Under the pieces are notes generated by a model, which saw only the letters and a list, made by a program, of their open reading frames with translations, made no database searches and was not told the DNA's origin. Below, piece by piece: positions 56,055-64,000 of a stretch of 64,000 nucleotides of DNA. Origin of the DNA: Nitrospira sp. (GTDB lineage: Bacteria > Nitrospirota > Nitrospiria > Nitrospirales > Nitrospiraceae). The position numbers and the translations under genes were made by a program. Position 1 is the first letter of the stretch. Each line of letters begins with the position of its first letter. The DNA is taken from positions 40,630-104,629 of the forward strand of contig JAHBWU010000003.1 of NCBI GenBank assembly GCA_019636835.1, written 5' to 3'.

Positions 56055-56420
56055 ATGCAGAATGATCGATCAAGGAGATGGATATTACCCACCCTGTCCC
56101 TGACTGCTCTCATGTTCCTCATCGCTGGATGTGGGGCGATTTCAGGAGGAATTTCGGCTTCGACGAAACCTTTGACACCGGGCGGTTACACGGAGCTGAA
56201 AGAGGTCAGTGGGGAAGACTGCCAGCGCTACCTCTTGGGATTGCAATTTCTGCCGCTCTCAACCACGAACAAATTGAGAGGTGCTGTGGCGGATGCACTG
56301 GATGAGGCAAAGGGGGCTGACGCGCTCATCAAGGTGACGGTCGATACATCCATTCAATATTGGATTCTGTGGTCGACTGTCTGCACGCATGTGCACGGGA
56401 CCGCCGTCCAATCCCACTAA
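56055..56420 (+). CDS. Small lipoprotein of unknown function
   Basis: The 121-residue protein has a typical lipoprotein signal: LTALMFLIAGCGAISGG, with the lipobox Leu-Ile-Ala-Gly-Cys near residue 26. The mature part contains CQRYLLGLQFLPLSTTNKLRGAVADALDEAKGADALIKVTVD, similar in style to small TRL-like bacterial lipoproteins; this is a weak resemblance. ATG 56055 is chosen for the GGAGGA site and the signal peptide. It follows an 11-G tract and ends before a strong hairpin. Confidence 0.75.
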   Translation: MQNDRSRRWILPTLSLTALMFLIAGCGAISGGISASTKPLTPGGYTELKEVSGEDCQRYLLGLQFLPLSTTNKLRGAVADALDEAKGADALIKVTVDTSIQYWILWSTVCTHVHGTAVQSH

Positions 56421-56444
56421 TTTGTTTCTGGACATACGAAGCGA

Positions 56445-56478
56445 TCTGAGGCGCTGTGGGCTCACACAGGGCCTCAGA
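56445..56478 (+). terminator. Hairpin after the lipoprotein gene
   Basis: TCTGAGGC and GCCTCAGA form an 8-bp outer stem, then a G-G mismatch, then CTGTG/CACAG with a 6-nt loop. It starts 25 nt after the stop codon. No T run follows, so it may stabilise the mRNA or end transcription with Rho. Confidence 0.5.
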
Positions 56479-56623
56479 TGCGCACTGCGTGCATTACGCG
56501 GTCGATGGTAAGGTCGTCCTGCTGTGTTATTGTGTTATATTGAGCCTTCCTCTTCAATGCCTGCATCTGTGGGACCCTCTCTAGGGTCTGGTCTTGTTGC
56601 GCGCATGCCACTTAATGCAACGT

Positions 56624-56890
56624 TCAAGTGTCAGCTTGGGTGGCCATGACGACGCTCCTTCCATCATTTTTACAGTTCACGATCGTTAAATCCATCAATT
56701 CCACGGCACTATAATAAGTGACGACTCGGTCGTCAAATGGCAAGCCTAATGCCGACTCTATCGGCAGCTGTCTGTGAGGGAGAGCAGTATTATGGAGTTC
56801 GGTCATGTCGTGCACTCCTCTCATGCGCCGCTCATCGACTAGCTCCGGCATCCATGGCCAATTACTCCCATAGATATTACCGCCGAGCAT
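56624..56890 (-). CDS. Possible small protein of unknown function
   Basis: An 88-codon frame lies alone in the 612-bp gap between the lipoprotein gene and vapB. It starts LGGNIYGSNWPWMPELVDERRMRG and has no membrane segment or known motif that I can see. There is no good ribosome binding site. It could be a real small gene or chance; the rest of the gap shows no other candidate except the vapB promoter at its right end. Confidence 0.25.
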   Translation of the reverse strand: MLGGNIYGSNWPWMPELVDERRMRGVHDMTELHNTALPHRQLPIESALGLPFDDRVVTYYSAVELMDLTIVNCKNDGRSVVMATQADT

Positions 56891-56969
56891 GATGTTTCAG
56901 GGTAGATCATGAGCGCGTGTCAGCTCTTTCTTCAGACTTTCCCATCGATCTCCGCGACCTGTTTCTTCG

Positions 56970-56997
56970 TTGACAGTGGAGAGAATTGATGTATATC
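56970..56997 (+). promoter_or_regulatory. vapBC promoter
   Basis: TTGACA (56970-56975), a 16-nt spacer and TATATC (56992-56997), about 36 nt before the vapB ATG. The -10 box lies inside the inverted repeat described in the next entry. Confidence 0.5.
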
Positions 56998-57011
56998 ATG
57001 ACGTATATACA
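56990..57011. promoter_or_regulatory. vapBC operator (inverted repeat)
   Basis: TGTATAT and ATATACA are perfect inverted half-sites with 8 nt between, covering the -10 box of the vapB promoter. This is the expected place for binding by the VapB DNA-binding domain or the VapBC complex and so for autorepression. Confidence 0.6.
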
Positions 57012-57032
57012 TTGCCTTGAGAGAAGAGGCTT

Positions 57033-57281
57033 ATGATGACGGCTAGGAAGAAGACGAAGCTCTTTATGAGCGGTAACAGCCAGGCGGTAAGAATCCCTCG
57101 CGAATTCCAGCTGGAGGGTGATGAAGTCGAGATTCAACGCCGAGGTAATACTCTCGTCATTCGTCCAAAGAAACAGACGTGGCAGTCGATGACAGATAGT
57201 CTCGTCATGTTTACCGACGACTTCATGGAAGAGGGGAGGCAGCAGCCGCCGCTCCAAAAACGAAGGCGTTCCCTCGCATGA
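57033..57281 (+). CDS. vapB: VapB antitoxin (AbrB/SpoVT type)
   Basis: The 82-residue protein starts with the swapped-hairpin DNA-binding domain (KTKLFMSGNSQAVRIPREFQLEGDEVEIQRRGNTLVIRPKK), characteristic of AbrB-like VapB antitoxins. The C-terminal tail (about 46-82) would wrap the toxin's active site. A GAGG site lies just before the ATG; a second ATG follows directly. Its end overlaps the vapC start by 4 nt (ATGA), so the pair is coupled. Confidence 0.92.
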   Translation: MMTARKKTKLFMSGNSQAVRIPREFQLEGDEVEIQRRGNTLVIRPKKQTWQSMTDSLVMFTDDFMEEGRQQPPLQKRRRSLA

Positions 57282-57676
57282 AGGTGATGCTGGATACCAA
57301 CATCTGCATCTATCTCATCAAGCAACAGCCTCCCACAGTCATCCAACACTTTCTGTCGCAACCGGTCGGAGAGATCGGCGTTTCCAGCATCACGGCAGCA
57401 GAGTTGGCCTACGGGGTCAGCAAAAGCCGTCATGCGTCCAAGAATCGCCACGCGCTTGAGCGGTTCCTATCCCCTTTGGAGATCGCTGCGTTTGATCAGG
57501 CTGCGGCTTGGTCGTATGGTCGCTTACGTGGCCAACTTGAGGCAAAGGGAACTCCAATCGGTTCAATGGACATGCTCATCGCCGCCCATGCGCTGAGTCT
57601 TGGAGTCCGGCTCGTCAGCAACAACCTCAGAGAGTTTCGACACGTCCCCGGTCTACGACTCGAAAATTGGGTTTGA
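57278..57676 (+). CDS. vapC: VapC toxin (PIN-domain RNase)
   Basis: The 132-residue PIN protein has the conserved acidic residues: MLDTNICIYLIK (Asp near 5), SSITAAELAYGVSKS (Glu near 42), GSMDMLIAAHALSLG (Asp near 97) and the final LVSNNLREFRHVPGLRLENW. In the third region the usual D...DxxIAA has the first Asp replaced (PIGSMDMLIAA), as in many VapC proteins. Such toxins cleave tRNA or rRNA when VapB is degraded. No other genes share the transcript. Confidence 0.93.
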   Translation: MKVMLDTNICIYLIKQQPPTVIQHFLSQPVGEIGVSSITAAELAYGVSKSRHASKNRHALERFLSPLEIAAFDQAAAWSYGRLRGQLEAKGTPIGSMDMLIAAHALSLGVRLVSNNLREFRHVPGLRLENWV

Positions 57677-57857
57677 AGCGAAGCGTGCATTGTAAATCGC
57701 AACTCATGATGTTGTGCCTTCTGCTCATGCCAATGAGCATCATATCGCTGAGGACTTCCGCATCGTAGTATCCGCACAATCGCTGGTATCAACCGCTCCT
57801 CGTTTGACTCACCCGCAATCCATTTATATACTCATTTTTTAACTGGAGGCGATCAAG

Positions 57858-59507
57858 ATGAAAATTCTGATAGGCCTGCTCGTTGTCGTCGCTTTGCTCG
57901 TCGGCGTTGCGCTCGCGCTTCCCTTCCTCATCGATCTCAATAAATATCAAGACCAGTACAAGCCGCTCATTGAAGACGCTCTCAATCGCAAGGTTCAGTT
58001 GCAGCATATTGGGTTAACTGTCTGGCCCAGAATCGGCGCGCGTGTGACCGGATTCACGGTGCTGGATGATCCGGCCTTTGGATCAGGTCCGTTTGCGTCG
58101 CTCGCCTCGCTGGATGTGGGAGTGAAGTTGATGCCGTTGCTGAGCGGCAAGGTCGAGGTGGAAGAAATCACGCTTAGCCAGCCAGTCATTACGGTCATCA
58201 AGAACAAAACCGGAGTCCTGAACGCCTCCACCATCGGTCGCAAGGGCGTAGCGGTTCCGGAGAAGCCGTCGCGCGCCCCGATTCCCTCGACGGAGGGTCC
58301 ACTCAAGATTCTCGCACTGTTGGCCGTGGACCGAGTGTCGATCGACGGCGGGAAATTGACGTATCGCGATTTGTCGGCCGCCAAGCCGACGGAGTATGTG
58401 TTGCAAGATTTGGAGTTGCTCCTTCGCGACGTTCGGCTCGGGCAAACTCCGAATTTGCATTTCCTCTCGCTCGTGCAGCCCTTCAACATGCCGGTGAAAC
58501 TCGACGGCACGTTCGGTCCGCTGAGAGAAACGATGGATATCGACGCGATCAATTTCGAGCTTGGTGTCGGGAAGACCGACTTTACCATTACAGGCAACGC
58601 CGCCGGGAATGACGCCAACATCAACATCACTTCGCCGGTGATCAATACGGCGAACCTTCCGGTCGCGCTTCCCCTGAAAAAGCCGGTCGACATCAAGAAT
58701 CTCCAGATCGCGGCGGAAGTGCGGGGACAAGAAGCCAAGCTGAATACTCTGTCGTTCCAACTGTTCGACGGCCAGGTGAAGGGGCAGGGCAAACTGATCG
58801 CTGGGTCCGATGCGCCGCCTTTCAAGGGTGGTGTCACGGTTCAAGGAGTGCAGCTGGGTCCCGCGCTCAATGCCGTTGCCGAGACACCGATCTCCATCAG
58901 CGGCACGGCCGGCACCAATCTTTCGCTCCAAGGCAAAGGGTTCTCCATGCCGGACCTGACACAAGCATTGGAAGGAACCGGGCACATGGCGGTAAAGGAT
59001 GGAAAGATTGAAGGGGTGAATCTGCTCCAGGAAGTGGCCTCTGCCCTCAGGGTAGCCGGCATTTCCCTCGACAATGCCAAAGCCACCGCATTTTCGACGA
59101 TCGAAACCGATGTCGGCATCAAGCAAGGGATCATCAACGTGCAGCATCTGTTAATGGATAGCCATGATTTCCAGGCCACCGGCGGTGGCACGATCGGATT
59201 CGATCAACGGCTGAATCTTGCCGTGAATCTCAATCTGTCGCAAGACGTGAGTCACAAGCTTGCGGCTGCGTCACCGGTCGTCAAAATCGCGATGAAAGAC
59301 GGCCGATTGAGTCTTCCGCTCACCATTACCGGCACCGCGCAGGCACCGTCGTATGGAGTTGATCTCAAAGGCATAACCGGAAAAGTACATCAACAAGTAC
59401 AGAAGAAGATGGAAGAAGCTGTCGGTGGATTGCTCAAAGGCACAACAAAACCGGAGGATTTGAAGAAAGAGGGGCAGGAGCTTCTGAAAGGACTCTTCGG
59501 GCGATAG
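57858..59507 (+). CDS. AsmA family protein
   Basis: The 549-residue protein has an N-terminal signal-anchor (KILIGLLVVVALLVGVALALPFLIDLNKY) and the AsmA layout: a conserved start with YKPLIEDALNRKVQLQHIGLTVWPRIGARVTGFTVLDDPAFG and a long periplasmic beta-rich body, ending in LAVNLNLSQDVSHKL and GVDLKGITGKVHQQVQKKMEEA. AsmA-like proteins are bridge-like lipid-transfer proteins that influence phospholipid and outer-membrane biogenesis. GGAGGCG precedes the ATG. It starts a run of envelope genes on the same strand. Confidence 0.85.
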   Translation: MKILIGLLVVVALLVGVALALPFLIDLNKYQDQYKPLIEDALNRKVQLQHIGLTVWPRIGARVTGFTVLDDPAFGSGPFASLASLDVGVKLMPLLSGKVEVEEITLSQPVITVIKNKTGVLNASTIGRKGVAVPEKPSRAPIPSTEGPLKILALLAVDRVSIDGGKLTYRDLSAAKPTEYVLQDLELLLRDVRLGQTPNLHFLSLVQPFNMPVKLDGTFGPLRETMDIDAINFELGVGKTDFTITGNAAGNDANINITSPVINTANLPVALPLKKPVDIKNLQIAAEVRGQEAKLNTLSFQLFDGQVKGQGKLIAGSDAPPFKGGVTVQGVQLGPALNAVAETPISISGTAGTNLSLQGKGFSMPDLTQALEGTGHMAVKDGKIEGVNLLQEVASALRVAGISLDNAKATAFSTIETDVGIKQGIINVQHLLMDSHDFQATGGGTIGFDQRLNLAVNLNLSQDVSHKLAAASPVVKIAMKDGRLSLPLTITGTAQAPSYGVDLKGITGKVHQQVQKKMEEAVGGLLKGTTKPEDLKKEGQELLKGLFGR

Positions 59508-59604
59508 CAGACTGTTCGTAAAGCCCACCCAGCCGCGTCGTTCTCGTATTGTTCAGGGATTCAATGTATCGAAAGCTGAATGCCTCTGAAAGGAGACTAC
59601 CCCT

Positions 59605-60411
59605 ATGAATGTCGTTGATACGCTCACGCAGTATGCCGTGCAGTATGGACTGCAGGCCGCGGTTGCGCTTGGGATCTTCATCGCCGGTGTCATGGCGTCT
59701 CGCGGGGCCGGGAATTTCGCACAGCAGGCGCTCGAACGGCAGACCCTTGATCCGCCGGTGCGGTTGCTCCTGGTTCGCGTCGTTAAAATCGTGGTGATGC
59801 TTTTCACCGCGATGATCGCCCTTCAGACGCTCGGCGTGCCCATCGCTCCGCTGATCGCAGGCGTCGGAGTTGCCGGCGTGGGGATCGGTTTGGCCTTGCA
59901 GGGTGTGTTGAGCAATGTGATGGCCGGACTCTCGATTATTTTCAGCAAACCCTACAAGGTCGGGGAACATATTTCGTTGCTCGGCGTCCACGGCGACGTC
60001 GTGGTCATCGACATCTTCACGACGACGCTGATGCATGCGGATCGATCCCGCGTCATCATCCCCAATCGAAAAATTGTCGGAGAGATTTTGCACAACTTTG
60101 GAACGATCCGTCAGATGCATTTGACCATTCCCGTGTCAGCGAATGCGAATCTCGATGAGGCCCTTGCACAAGTTCGGGATGTCCTCGATCGGCATCCCTC
60201 GGTCATGAAAGACCCGGTTCCTTCAGTGGGAGTGGCATCACTGGGGGAGTCGTCCCTGGCTGTGGCAATTGCCATAGAGCCATGGACGGCCGCGGCGGAG
60301 TACAGCTCGACTCAAGGAGAGTTGAACAAATTGATTCTTCAACGATTTCAAGAACGAGGGATTGCGCTGCCCTCTGCAAGCCTTACCGTTCGTATGGTGA
60401 ACGATCACTAG
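59605..60411 (+). CDS. mscS: MscS-type mechanosensitive channel
   Basis: The 268-residue protein has three N-terminal helices with the pore-lining TM3 signature GVGVAGVGIGLALQGVLSNVMAGLSIIFSKPYKVGEHI (about 85-122). It also has the beta domain (VIDIFTTTLMHADRSRVIIPNRKIVGEILHNFG) and the cytoplasmic C-terminal cage. The length equals the short MscS class. It relieves osmotic down-shock by letting solutes out. GAAAGGAG precedes the ATG. With MscL downstream, the region holds two osmotic safety valves. Confidence 0.93.
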   Translation: MNVVDTLTQYAVQYGLQAAVALGIFIAGVMASRGAGNFAQQALERQTLDPPVRLLLVRVVKIVVMLFTAMIALQTLGVPIAPLIAGVGVAGVGIGLALQGVLSNVMAGLSIIFSKPYKVGEHISLLGVHGDVVVIDIFTTTLMHADRSRVIIPNRKIVGEILHNFGTIRQMHLTIPVSANANLDEALAQVRDVLDRHPSVMKDPVPSVGVASLGESSLAVAIAIEPWTAAAEYSSTQGELNKLILQRFQERGIALPSASLTVRMVNDH

Positions 60412-60551
60412 TCGTCGAATTCGCCGATGTCGTAGTCTCTAAACACCCAACAAAAGAGTGTACGGCATGAAAGTATTGCACTGCCGTGCGCAAACACGGT
60501 ACATACCCAGGAACAACTGTAGGAAGTACTTAGCTACACGAAGGAGAATAA

Positions 60552-61649
60552 ATGAAACAATCTGTGGCGTTGGTCGCAATCCTTGGGCTGTTCACGATGG
60601 CGAACCCTACTTTTGCCGACGATGGACCGCCCGTGACAACGCCGACACCGGTCCTCGATGTCGTGACCTTGAAAGACGGCAGCGTGATTTATGGCGAAGT
60701 GATTGAGATGTCCGGCGGGTTACTTCAGATCAAGAATGCCATGGCCAGTGACCTCATTAAAGTCAAATGGGCTGAGGTGAGCAAATTGGCGGTCTCCCAT
60801 CCCATCCCGTTTCATTTAAAAGAAGGAACGGTTCTGATTGGGACTGCTGAAGAGGGAGACCCTGGAACGATAAAACTGAAGGCGGGGCCAACCGGCAGCG
60901 AGATGATGGTCCCAATGAACGCCGTGACTCAAGTGAATCCGATCATTCAGCGGCCGGTTATTTACATTGGGAGCCTCAACGCCGGCTACTCACAAGCCAC
61001 GGGGAACAGCCAACTTCGGAACATCAGCATAGTGGGAGACTTGGTGGCGCGGAGCGAACAACTCCGTTTGACCTTACTGGGCCGGTACGTCTATGGTGAC
61101 AATGCTGGCAGCCTCATCACGCGGAATGCCCGAGGAACGATCAAGCTGGACTTTTTTCTCACCAAACGGTTCTTCTGGTTTGCGTCGGCCTATTTTGAAA
61201 ATGATCGCTTGCAAAATCTCAAGCTGAGAACCGCAATCTCCAGTGGAGCGGGGTATCAGTGGATCGAACGCGGAGACTTCAATGGAATTTTCAAAGACAT
61301 GACATTTTACACCGAAGCCGGTCCTGCGTATTTCAATGAAGATTTTATTAACCCGCTTCCGGATCAGGCAAGTTTTCGCGGGCGCGTGGCCATGAAATTG
61401 GATTGGCCGCTGTTCGACGGTCGTATCACGCTGTACCATTACGACGAGATTTTTCCGTCGGTCCAAGACTTCTCGGATTTCTATTACACGATGGATAACG
61501 GGATTCGCCTGAAAATTTTGGCCGGTCTGGCGAGCGGATTTCAGGTGACCACTCGATACAACAATCGGCCACCGGCCGGGACGGGCGACACCGACAATCT
61601 GTACTTGCTCACGCTGGGGTATGCGTTCGACACCACCCGCAAACGATAA
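60552..61649 (+). CDS. DUF481 family outer-membrane protein
   Basis: The 365-residue protein has a signal peptide ([22 protein letters not shown]). An N-terminal SH3-like part ([26 protein letters not shown]) precedes a C-terminal beta-barrel of the DUF481 (YdiY) type, with alternating strands such as [40 protein letters not shown] and the terminal [16 protein letters not shown]. The function of the family is unknown; it is predicted to be salt-stress linked in E. coli. The ATG follows AAGGAGAATAA. Confidence 0.8.
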   Translation: MKQSVALVAILGLFTMANPTFADDGPPVTTPTPVLDVVTLKDGSVIYGEVIEMSGGLLQIKNAMASDLIKVKWAEVSKLAVSHPIPFHLKEGTVLIGTAEEGDPGTIKLKAGPTGSEMMVPMNAVTQVNPIIQRPVIYIGSLNAGYSQATGNSQLRNISIVGDLVARSEQLRLTLLGRYVYGDNAGSLITRNARGTIKLDFFLTKRFFWFASAYFENDRLQNLKLRTAISSGAGYQWIERGDFNGIFKDMTFYTEAGPAYFNEDFINPLPDQASFRGRVAMKLDWPLFDGRITLYHYDEIFPSVQDFSDFYYTMDNGIRLKILAGLASGFQVTTRYNNRPPAGTGDTDNLYLLTLGYAFDTTRKR

Positions 61650-61696
61650 GTTACTTGCGGTATTGTATTGACCTACGTTCTCAGAGGAGGAACACG

Positions 61697-62119
61697 ATGC
61701 TGAAAGAATTTAAAGAGTTCGCCATGAAGGGCAATGTCCTCGATATGGCGATCGGCGTCATCATCGGTGGAGCGTTCGGCAAAATCGTCTCGTCGCTCGT
61801 CAGCGACGTCCTGATGCCTCCCCTTGGGTTGCTGATGGGCAAAGTGGATTTTTCCAGTCTCTTCATCGATCTGTCTAGAACATCACCTCCATCCTTAGCC
61901 GCCGCGAAAGCTGCCGGGGCTCCGACGCTCAATTACGGAGTTTTCCTCCAAAGCGTGTTCGATTTCATCATTATCGCTTTCGTTATTTTCATGTTGGTCA
62001 AACAGGTGAACCGGTTTAAGAAAGAGGCCCCACCACCACCGCCTTCCGTCCCACCACCGCCGACGAATGAAGAAAAATTGTTGATGGAGATCAGGGATCT
62101 GCTCAAGAGCCGTCCGTAA
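61697..62119 (+). CDS. mscL: Large-conductance mechanosensitive channel
   Basis: The 140-residue protein has the MscL signature: [46 protein letters not shown] (helix 1 and pore), then a periplasmic loop, the second helix ([22 protein letters not shown]), a proline-rich linker and the C-terminal helix [15 protein letters not shown]. It opens at near-lytic tension. The start at 61697 follows AGAGGAGGAA; the open frame to 61655 is not coding. MscS and MscL in one neighbourhood suggest shared osmotic regulation. Confidence 0.96.
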   Translation: MLKEFKEFAMKGNVLDMAIGVIIGGAFGKIVSSLVSDVLMPPLGLLMGKVDFSSLFIDLSRTSPPSLAAAKAAGAPTLNYGVFLQSVFDFIIIAFVIFMLVKQVNRFKKEAPPPPPSVPPPPTNEEKLLMEIRDLLKSRP

Positions 62120-62197
62120 CATGGCGGGTATAACCGGAACAAGAAGATGGTCGGGCATATGCCACTCGTTCTAAAACGACAAGACAAGGAGATCATG

Positions 62198-63229
62198 ATG
62201 CGAACGTTCATAACCGCTATGGTGACGACAGGCTTAGTGGCTTTAACAGGTTGTTCATCTCTCAAACAGCATCCTAATTCGTATATCGCGCAGCCGACTG
62301 TCTGTGTTGATAAGGGATGGTACGGCTATCACAAAGGCAGTGGATGCCCCTCCGCCGCGAAACCAGTGGCTTCTGATCCGACAGCTGACCGCCTTGCGGC
62401 TCTTGAAAGGGACCGGCAGCGGCTCGCTGACGAATTGGAAGCCGCAAGGAGACAGAATGGAGCTCTCAGCAGCCGCGTGAGCGATCTAGAGCGGCAGCTA
62501 TCTGATAACAAGGCCGATCGTGACCAGTTGGCCTCGCAACTAGCCGCTGTGCAGAGCGGTGCTAATGAGGCGGATAACCTGTCCTCCGAATTGGCTGCCG
62601 CGAAGCAACGTATCGCCGAGCTCGAGGCCCAACTCGCAGCGGCACAGGCCAGCGGAACAGACAAGGACAAACTCGCCGCAGAACTCGCATCGGCCAAACA
62701 GCGTGTGGATGATCTGGAAAGCCAGCTTGCCGATCGTGACAAAGAACTCACCGGTCTTCGAGGCGACCTGTCCGCGGAAACGGCGAAGTTACAGGAGGCG
62801 CAGCGCGGGTTGCTCCGAGCCCTTCGTCCTGAGATCACCAAGGGTGATATCACGGTCAATTTAGACAGCGAGCGTCTTCTGATCAACTTGGCTTCCGGCT
62901 ATCTCTTCGGCTCAGGCGAAGATCAACTGAAGCCTGCCGGAGCCGACGCGCTGCAACGAGTGGGCGGCGTCCTCAAAGATTTTCCGGAAAAGGAGGTGCA
63001 CGTCGCAGGGCACACTGATAATGTGCCCATTAAGGGAGCGTTGCAGAAGAAGTATCCATCGAATAAGGAACTTTCTGATGCGCGCGCGAATGGCGCAGCC
63101 CAGGCCCTGCGGGATGGCGGTGTGGCCAACCTCACGGCTGCTGGTCATGGCGAGAGTGATCCGATCGCCAGCAATAACACAGCGGCGGGACGCGCTAAGA
63201 ACAGACGGGTTGAGGTGATCGTTAAGTAA
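62198..63229 (+). CDS. OmpA-family lipoprotein with coiled coil
   Basis: The 343-residue protein has a lipoprotein signal ending LVALTGC, then a long coiled coil (about 60-200, with heptad-like AALERDRQRLADELEAARR and LAAELASAKQRVDDLESQLADRDKELTGLRG). The C-terminal OmpA peptidoglycan-binding domain (about 215-340) has YLFGSGEDQLKPAGADAL, VHVAGHTDNVPIKG, LSDARANGAAQALRD and NRRVEVIVK. It would tether the outer membrane to peptidoglycan. AAGGAG lies six bases before ATG 62198; ATG 62195 is the close alternative. Confidence 0.9.
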   Translation: MRTFITAMVTTGLVALTGCSSLKQHPNSYIAQPTVCVDKGWYGYHKGSGCPSAAKPVASDPTADRLAALERDRQRLADELEAARRQNGALSSRVSDLERQLSDNKADRDQLASQLAAVQSGANEADNLSSELAAAKQRIAELEAQLAAAQASGTDKDKLAAELASAKQRVDDLESQLADRDKELTGLRGDLSAETAKLQEAQRGLLRALRPEITKGDITVNLDSERLLINLASGYLFGSGEDQLKPAGADALQRVGGVLKDFPEKEVHVAGHTDNVPIKGALQKKYPSNKELSDARANGAAQALRDGGVANLTAAGHGESDPIASNNTAAGRAKNRRVEVIVK

Positions 63230-63260
63230 CGAGCGGGACGGGTTTCCTCTCGTGTGTTAT

Positions 63261-63297
63261 CGACGAGGCTCTTCTCACAGAGAGAAGAGCCTCGTCG
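63261..63297 (+). terminator. Perfect 16-bp hairpin after the OmpA-like gene
   Basis: CGACGAGGCTCTTCTC pairs completely with GAGAAGAGCCTCGTCG around a 5-nt loop (ACAGA), 31 nt after the stop. No T run follows. It lies between the plus-strand OmpA-like gene and the convergent NTF2-like gene and would affect both transcripts. Confidence 0.6.
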
Positions 63298-63371
63298 CCG
63301 CGCATAGCCATCTGTCTCCATCTCACGCTGTCACAAGTCCTTGCCACACTCGGTTGATCCTTCCCTGGATC

Positions 63372-63851
63372 TTAAAAACAGAGGTCCGAAAGAGAGGGGT
63401 AATTGTCTGGGCGTCGGCCCAGAGTCCAGTGATACTTCCGCTGCGATTCCTTAATAGGAAGGTCGTTAATGCTCGCAACACGTCGGCGCATGAGGCCGCT
63501 GGTGTCGAACTCCCAGTTCTCATTGCCGTAAGACCGGAACCAGTTTCCAGAGTGATCGTGCCACTCGTAGGCGAAGCGCACAGCGATGCGCGTTTCATGG
63601 AACGCCCACAATTCTTTGATGAGACGGTAATCCAGCTCTTTCTCCCATTTGCGGAGCAGAAATTCGACGATAGCTTCACGTCCGGAGAGGAACTCCGAGC
63701 GGTTTCGCCATACGCTGTCGACTGTGTAGGCCAGTGCCACCGCTTCGGGGTCGCGCGTATTCCAAGCGTCTTCCGCCATGCGTACCTTCTGGGCCGCGGA
63801 TTCAGCATCAAATGAGGGAAATGGAGGTCTAGGTTGTTCGAGGGTGTTCAC
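63372..63851 (-). CDS. NTF2/SnoaL-like protein (DUF1348 type)
   Basis: The 159-residue protein has an NTF2-like cone fold typical of DUF1348: [59 protein letters not shown], then [41 protein letters not shown]. The fold occurs in enzymes and binding proteins, so the function is open. The GTG start is preceded by AAGGAGG at 8 nt. A partial gene upstream on the same strand ends 24 nt before it, so they are probably one transcript. Confidence 0.8.
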   Translation of the reverse strand: MNTLEQPRPPFPSFDAESAAQKVRMAEDAWNTRDPEAVALAYTVDSVWRNRSEFLSGREAIVEFLLRKWEKELDYRLIKELWAFHETRIAVRFAYEWHDHSGNWFRSYGNENWEFDTSGLMRRRVASINDLPIKESQRKYHWTLGRRPDNYPSLSDLCF

Positions 63852-63875
63852 GATGATGACCTCCTTAAGTTGTCC

Positions 63876-64000
63876 TCAATTAAGCAGGCGGCAGAACATG
63901 ACTTCACTGCGCGCATCGAGCGACCGCCACTCTTCCAACTTCCCCCTTGCGAGCAGGCCGACAAGGGGGCGTTCGTCACCTAGCAGCTTGTTGACAAACT
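63876..64000 (-). CDS. C-terminal end of an unidentified protein (cut by window edge)
   Basis: On the minus strand a frame is open from the window edge to a TGA at 63876-63878, giving about 40 residues (VNKLLGDERPLVGLLARGKL, then EEWRSLDARSEVMFCRLL). It looks like an amphipathic C-terminus, perhaps of a regulator, but cannot be assigned. It precedes the NTF2-like gene with 24 nt between. Confidence 0.4.
   Translation of the reverse strand, partial: FVNKLLGDERPLVGLLARGKLEEWRSLDARSEVMFCRLLN

Noticed and set aside
1..64000. CRISPR array, prophage or insertion sequence
   Set aside because: I found no regularly spaced repeats, no transposase or integrase and no phage structural genes in any frame.

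Overview
The window reads as a chromosomal piece of a Nitrospira-type bacterium (phylum Nitrospirota). This rests on the gene content, on a roughly 120-bp inverted repeat after the IHF gene (16901-17023) that I recognise from Nitrospira genomes, and on a guanidine-degradation locus like the one known from complete ammonia oxidizers of this genus. The organism call is an inference. The DNA is densely coding with moderate to high GC. I see no CRISPR array, transposase, phage gene or rRNA; there is one tRNA.

Layout. 1-2.3 kb: phosphoglycerate mutase (cut by the window edge) and aspartokinase. 2.4-14.8 kb: an accessory island with a BrnT/BrnA toxin-antitoxin pair, a four-gene restriction-like operon (SNF2 helicase, beta-class adenine methyltransferase, DUF1016 nuclease, type III Res helicase-nuclease) and a MNT nucleotidyltransferase. 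The operon is invaded by palindromic elements made of 7-bp repeats. One copy carries a four-helix-bundle gene; two gene-less copies lie in frame inside the methyltransferase ORF. 14.8-21.4 kb: core genes cimA, ihfA, a MerR regulator, tRNA-Pro, surE, dedA, cysS, rlmB.

21.4-37.3 kb: a type IV pilus region with a LuxR-type regulator, prepilin peptidase, two successive minor-pilin sets, a PilB/GspE ATPase, a PilZ protein, PilY1 and a lipoprotein. Together these look like prepilin processing, assembly energy, a minor-pilin priming complex and a calcium-dependent tip adhesin. 37.4-40 kb: phoH-ybeY-ftsY. 40-45.3 kb: a double-receiver response regulator, an M1-type metallopeptidase, a TolB-like beta-propeller protein and a PAP2 phosphatase. 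45.4-48.3 kb, minus strand: GT2, LAB_N and ArnT-like proteins, probably for polyprenyl-phosphate-sugar glycosylation of an envelope lipid. 48.4-52.5 kb: a secreted protein, a methyltransferase, a membrane protein and a small RaiA/HPF-like protein.

52.7-55.75 kb: a guanidine-I (ykkC) riboswitch precedes an APC-family permease and a Ni-type guanidine hydrolase (GdmH), closed by a hairpin. The logic is sense guanidine, import it, and hydrolyse it to urea and ammonium. A 13-bp pairing between the aptamer and its downstream leader is a candidate switching structure. 56-64 kb: a small lipoprotein behind an 11-G tract, VapBC with an operator over its promoter, then an envelope and osmotic-stress group (AsmA, MscS, DUF481, MscL, OmpA) and an NTF2-like protein with a partial upstream partner.

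The two strongest points for follow-up are the riboswitch-permease-GdmH locus and the heptad palindromic elements in the restriction operon. The second looks the less described.
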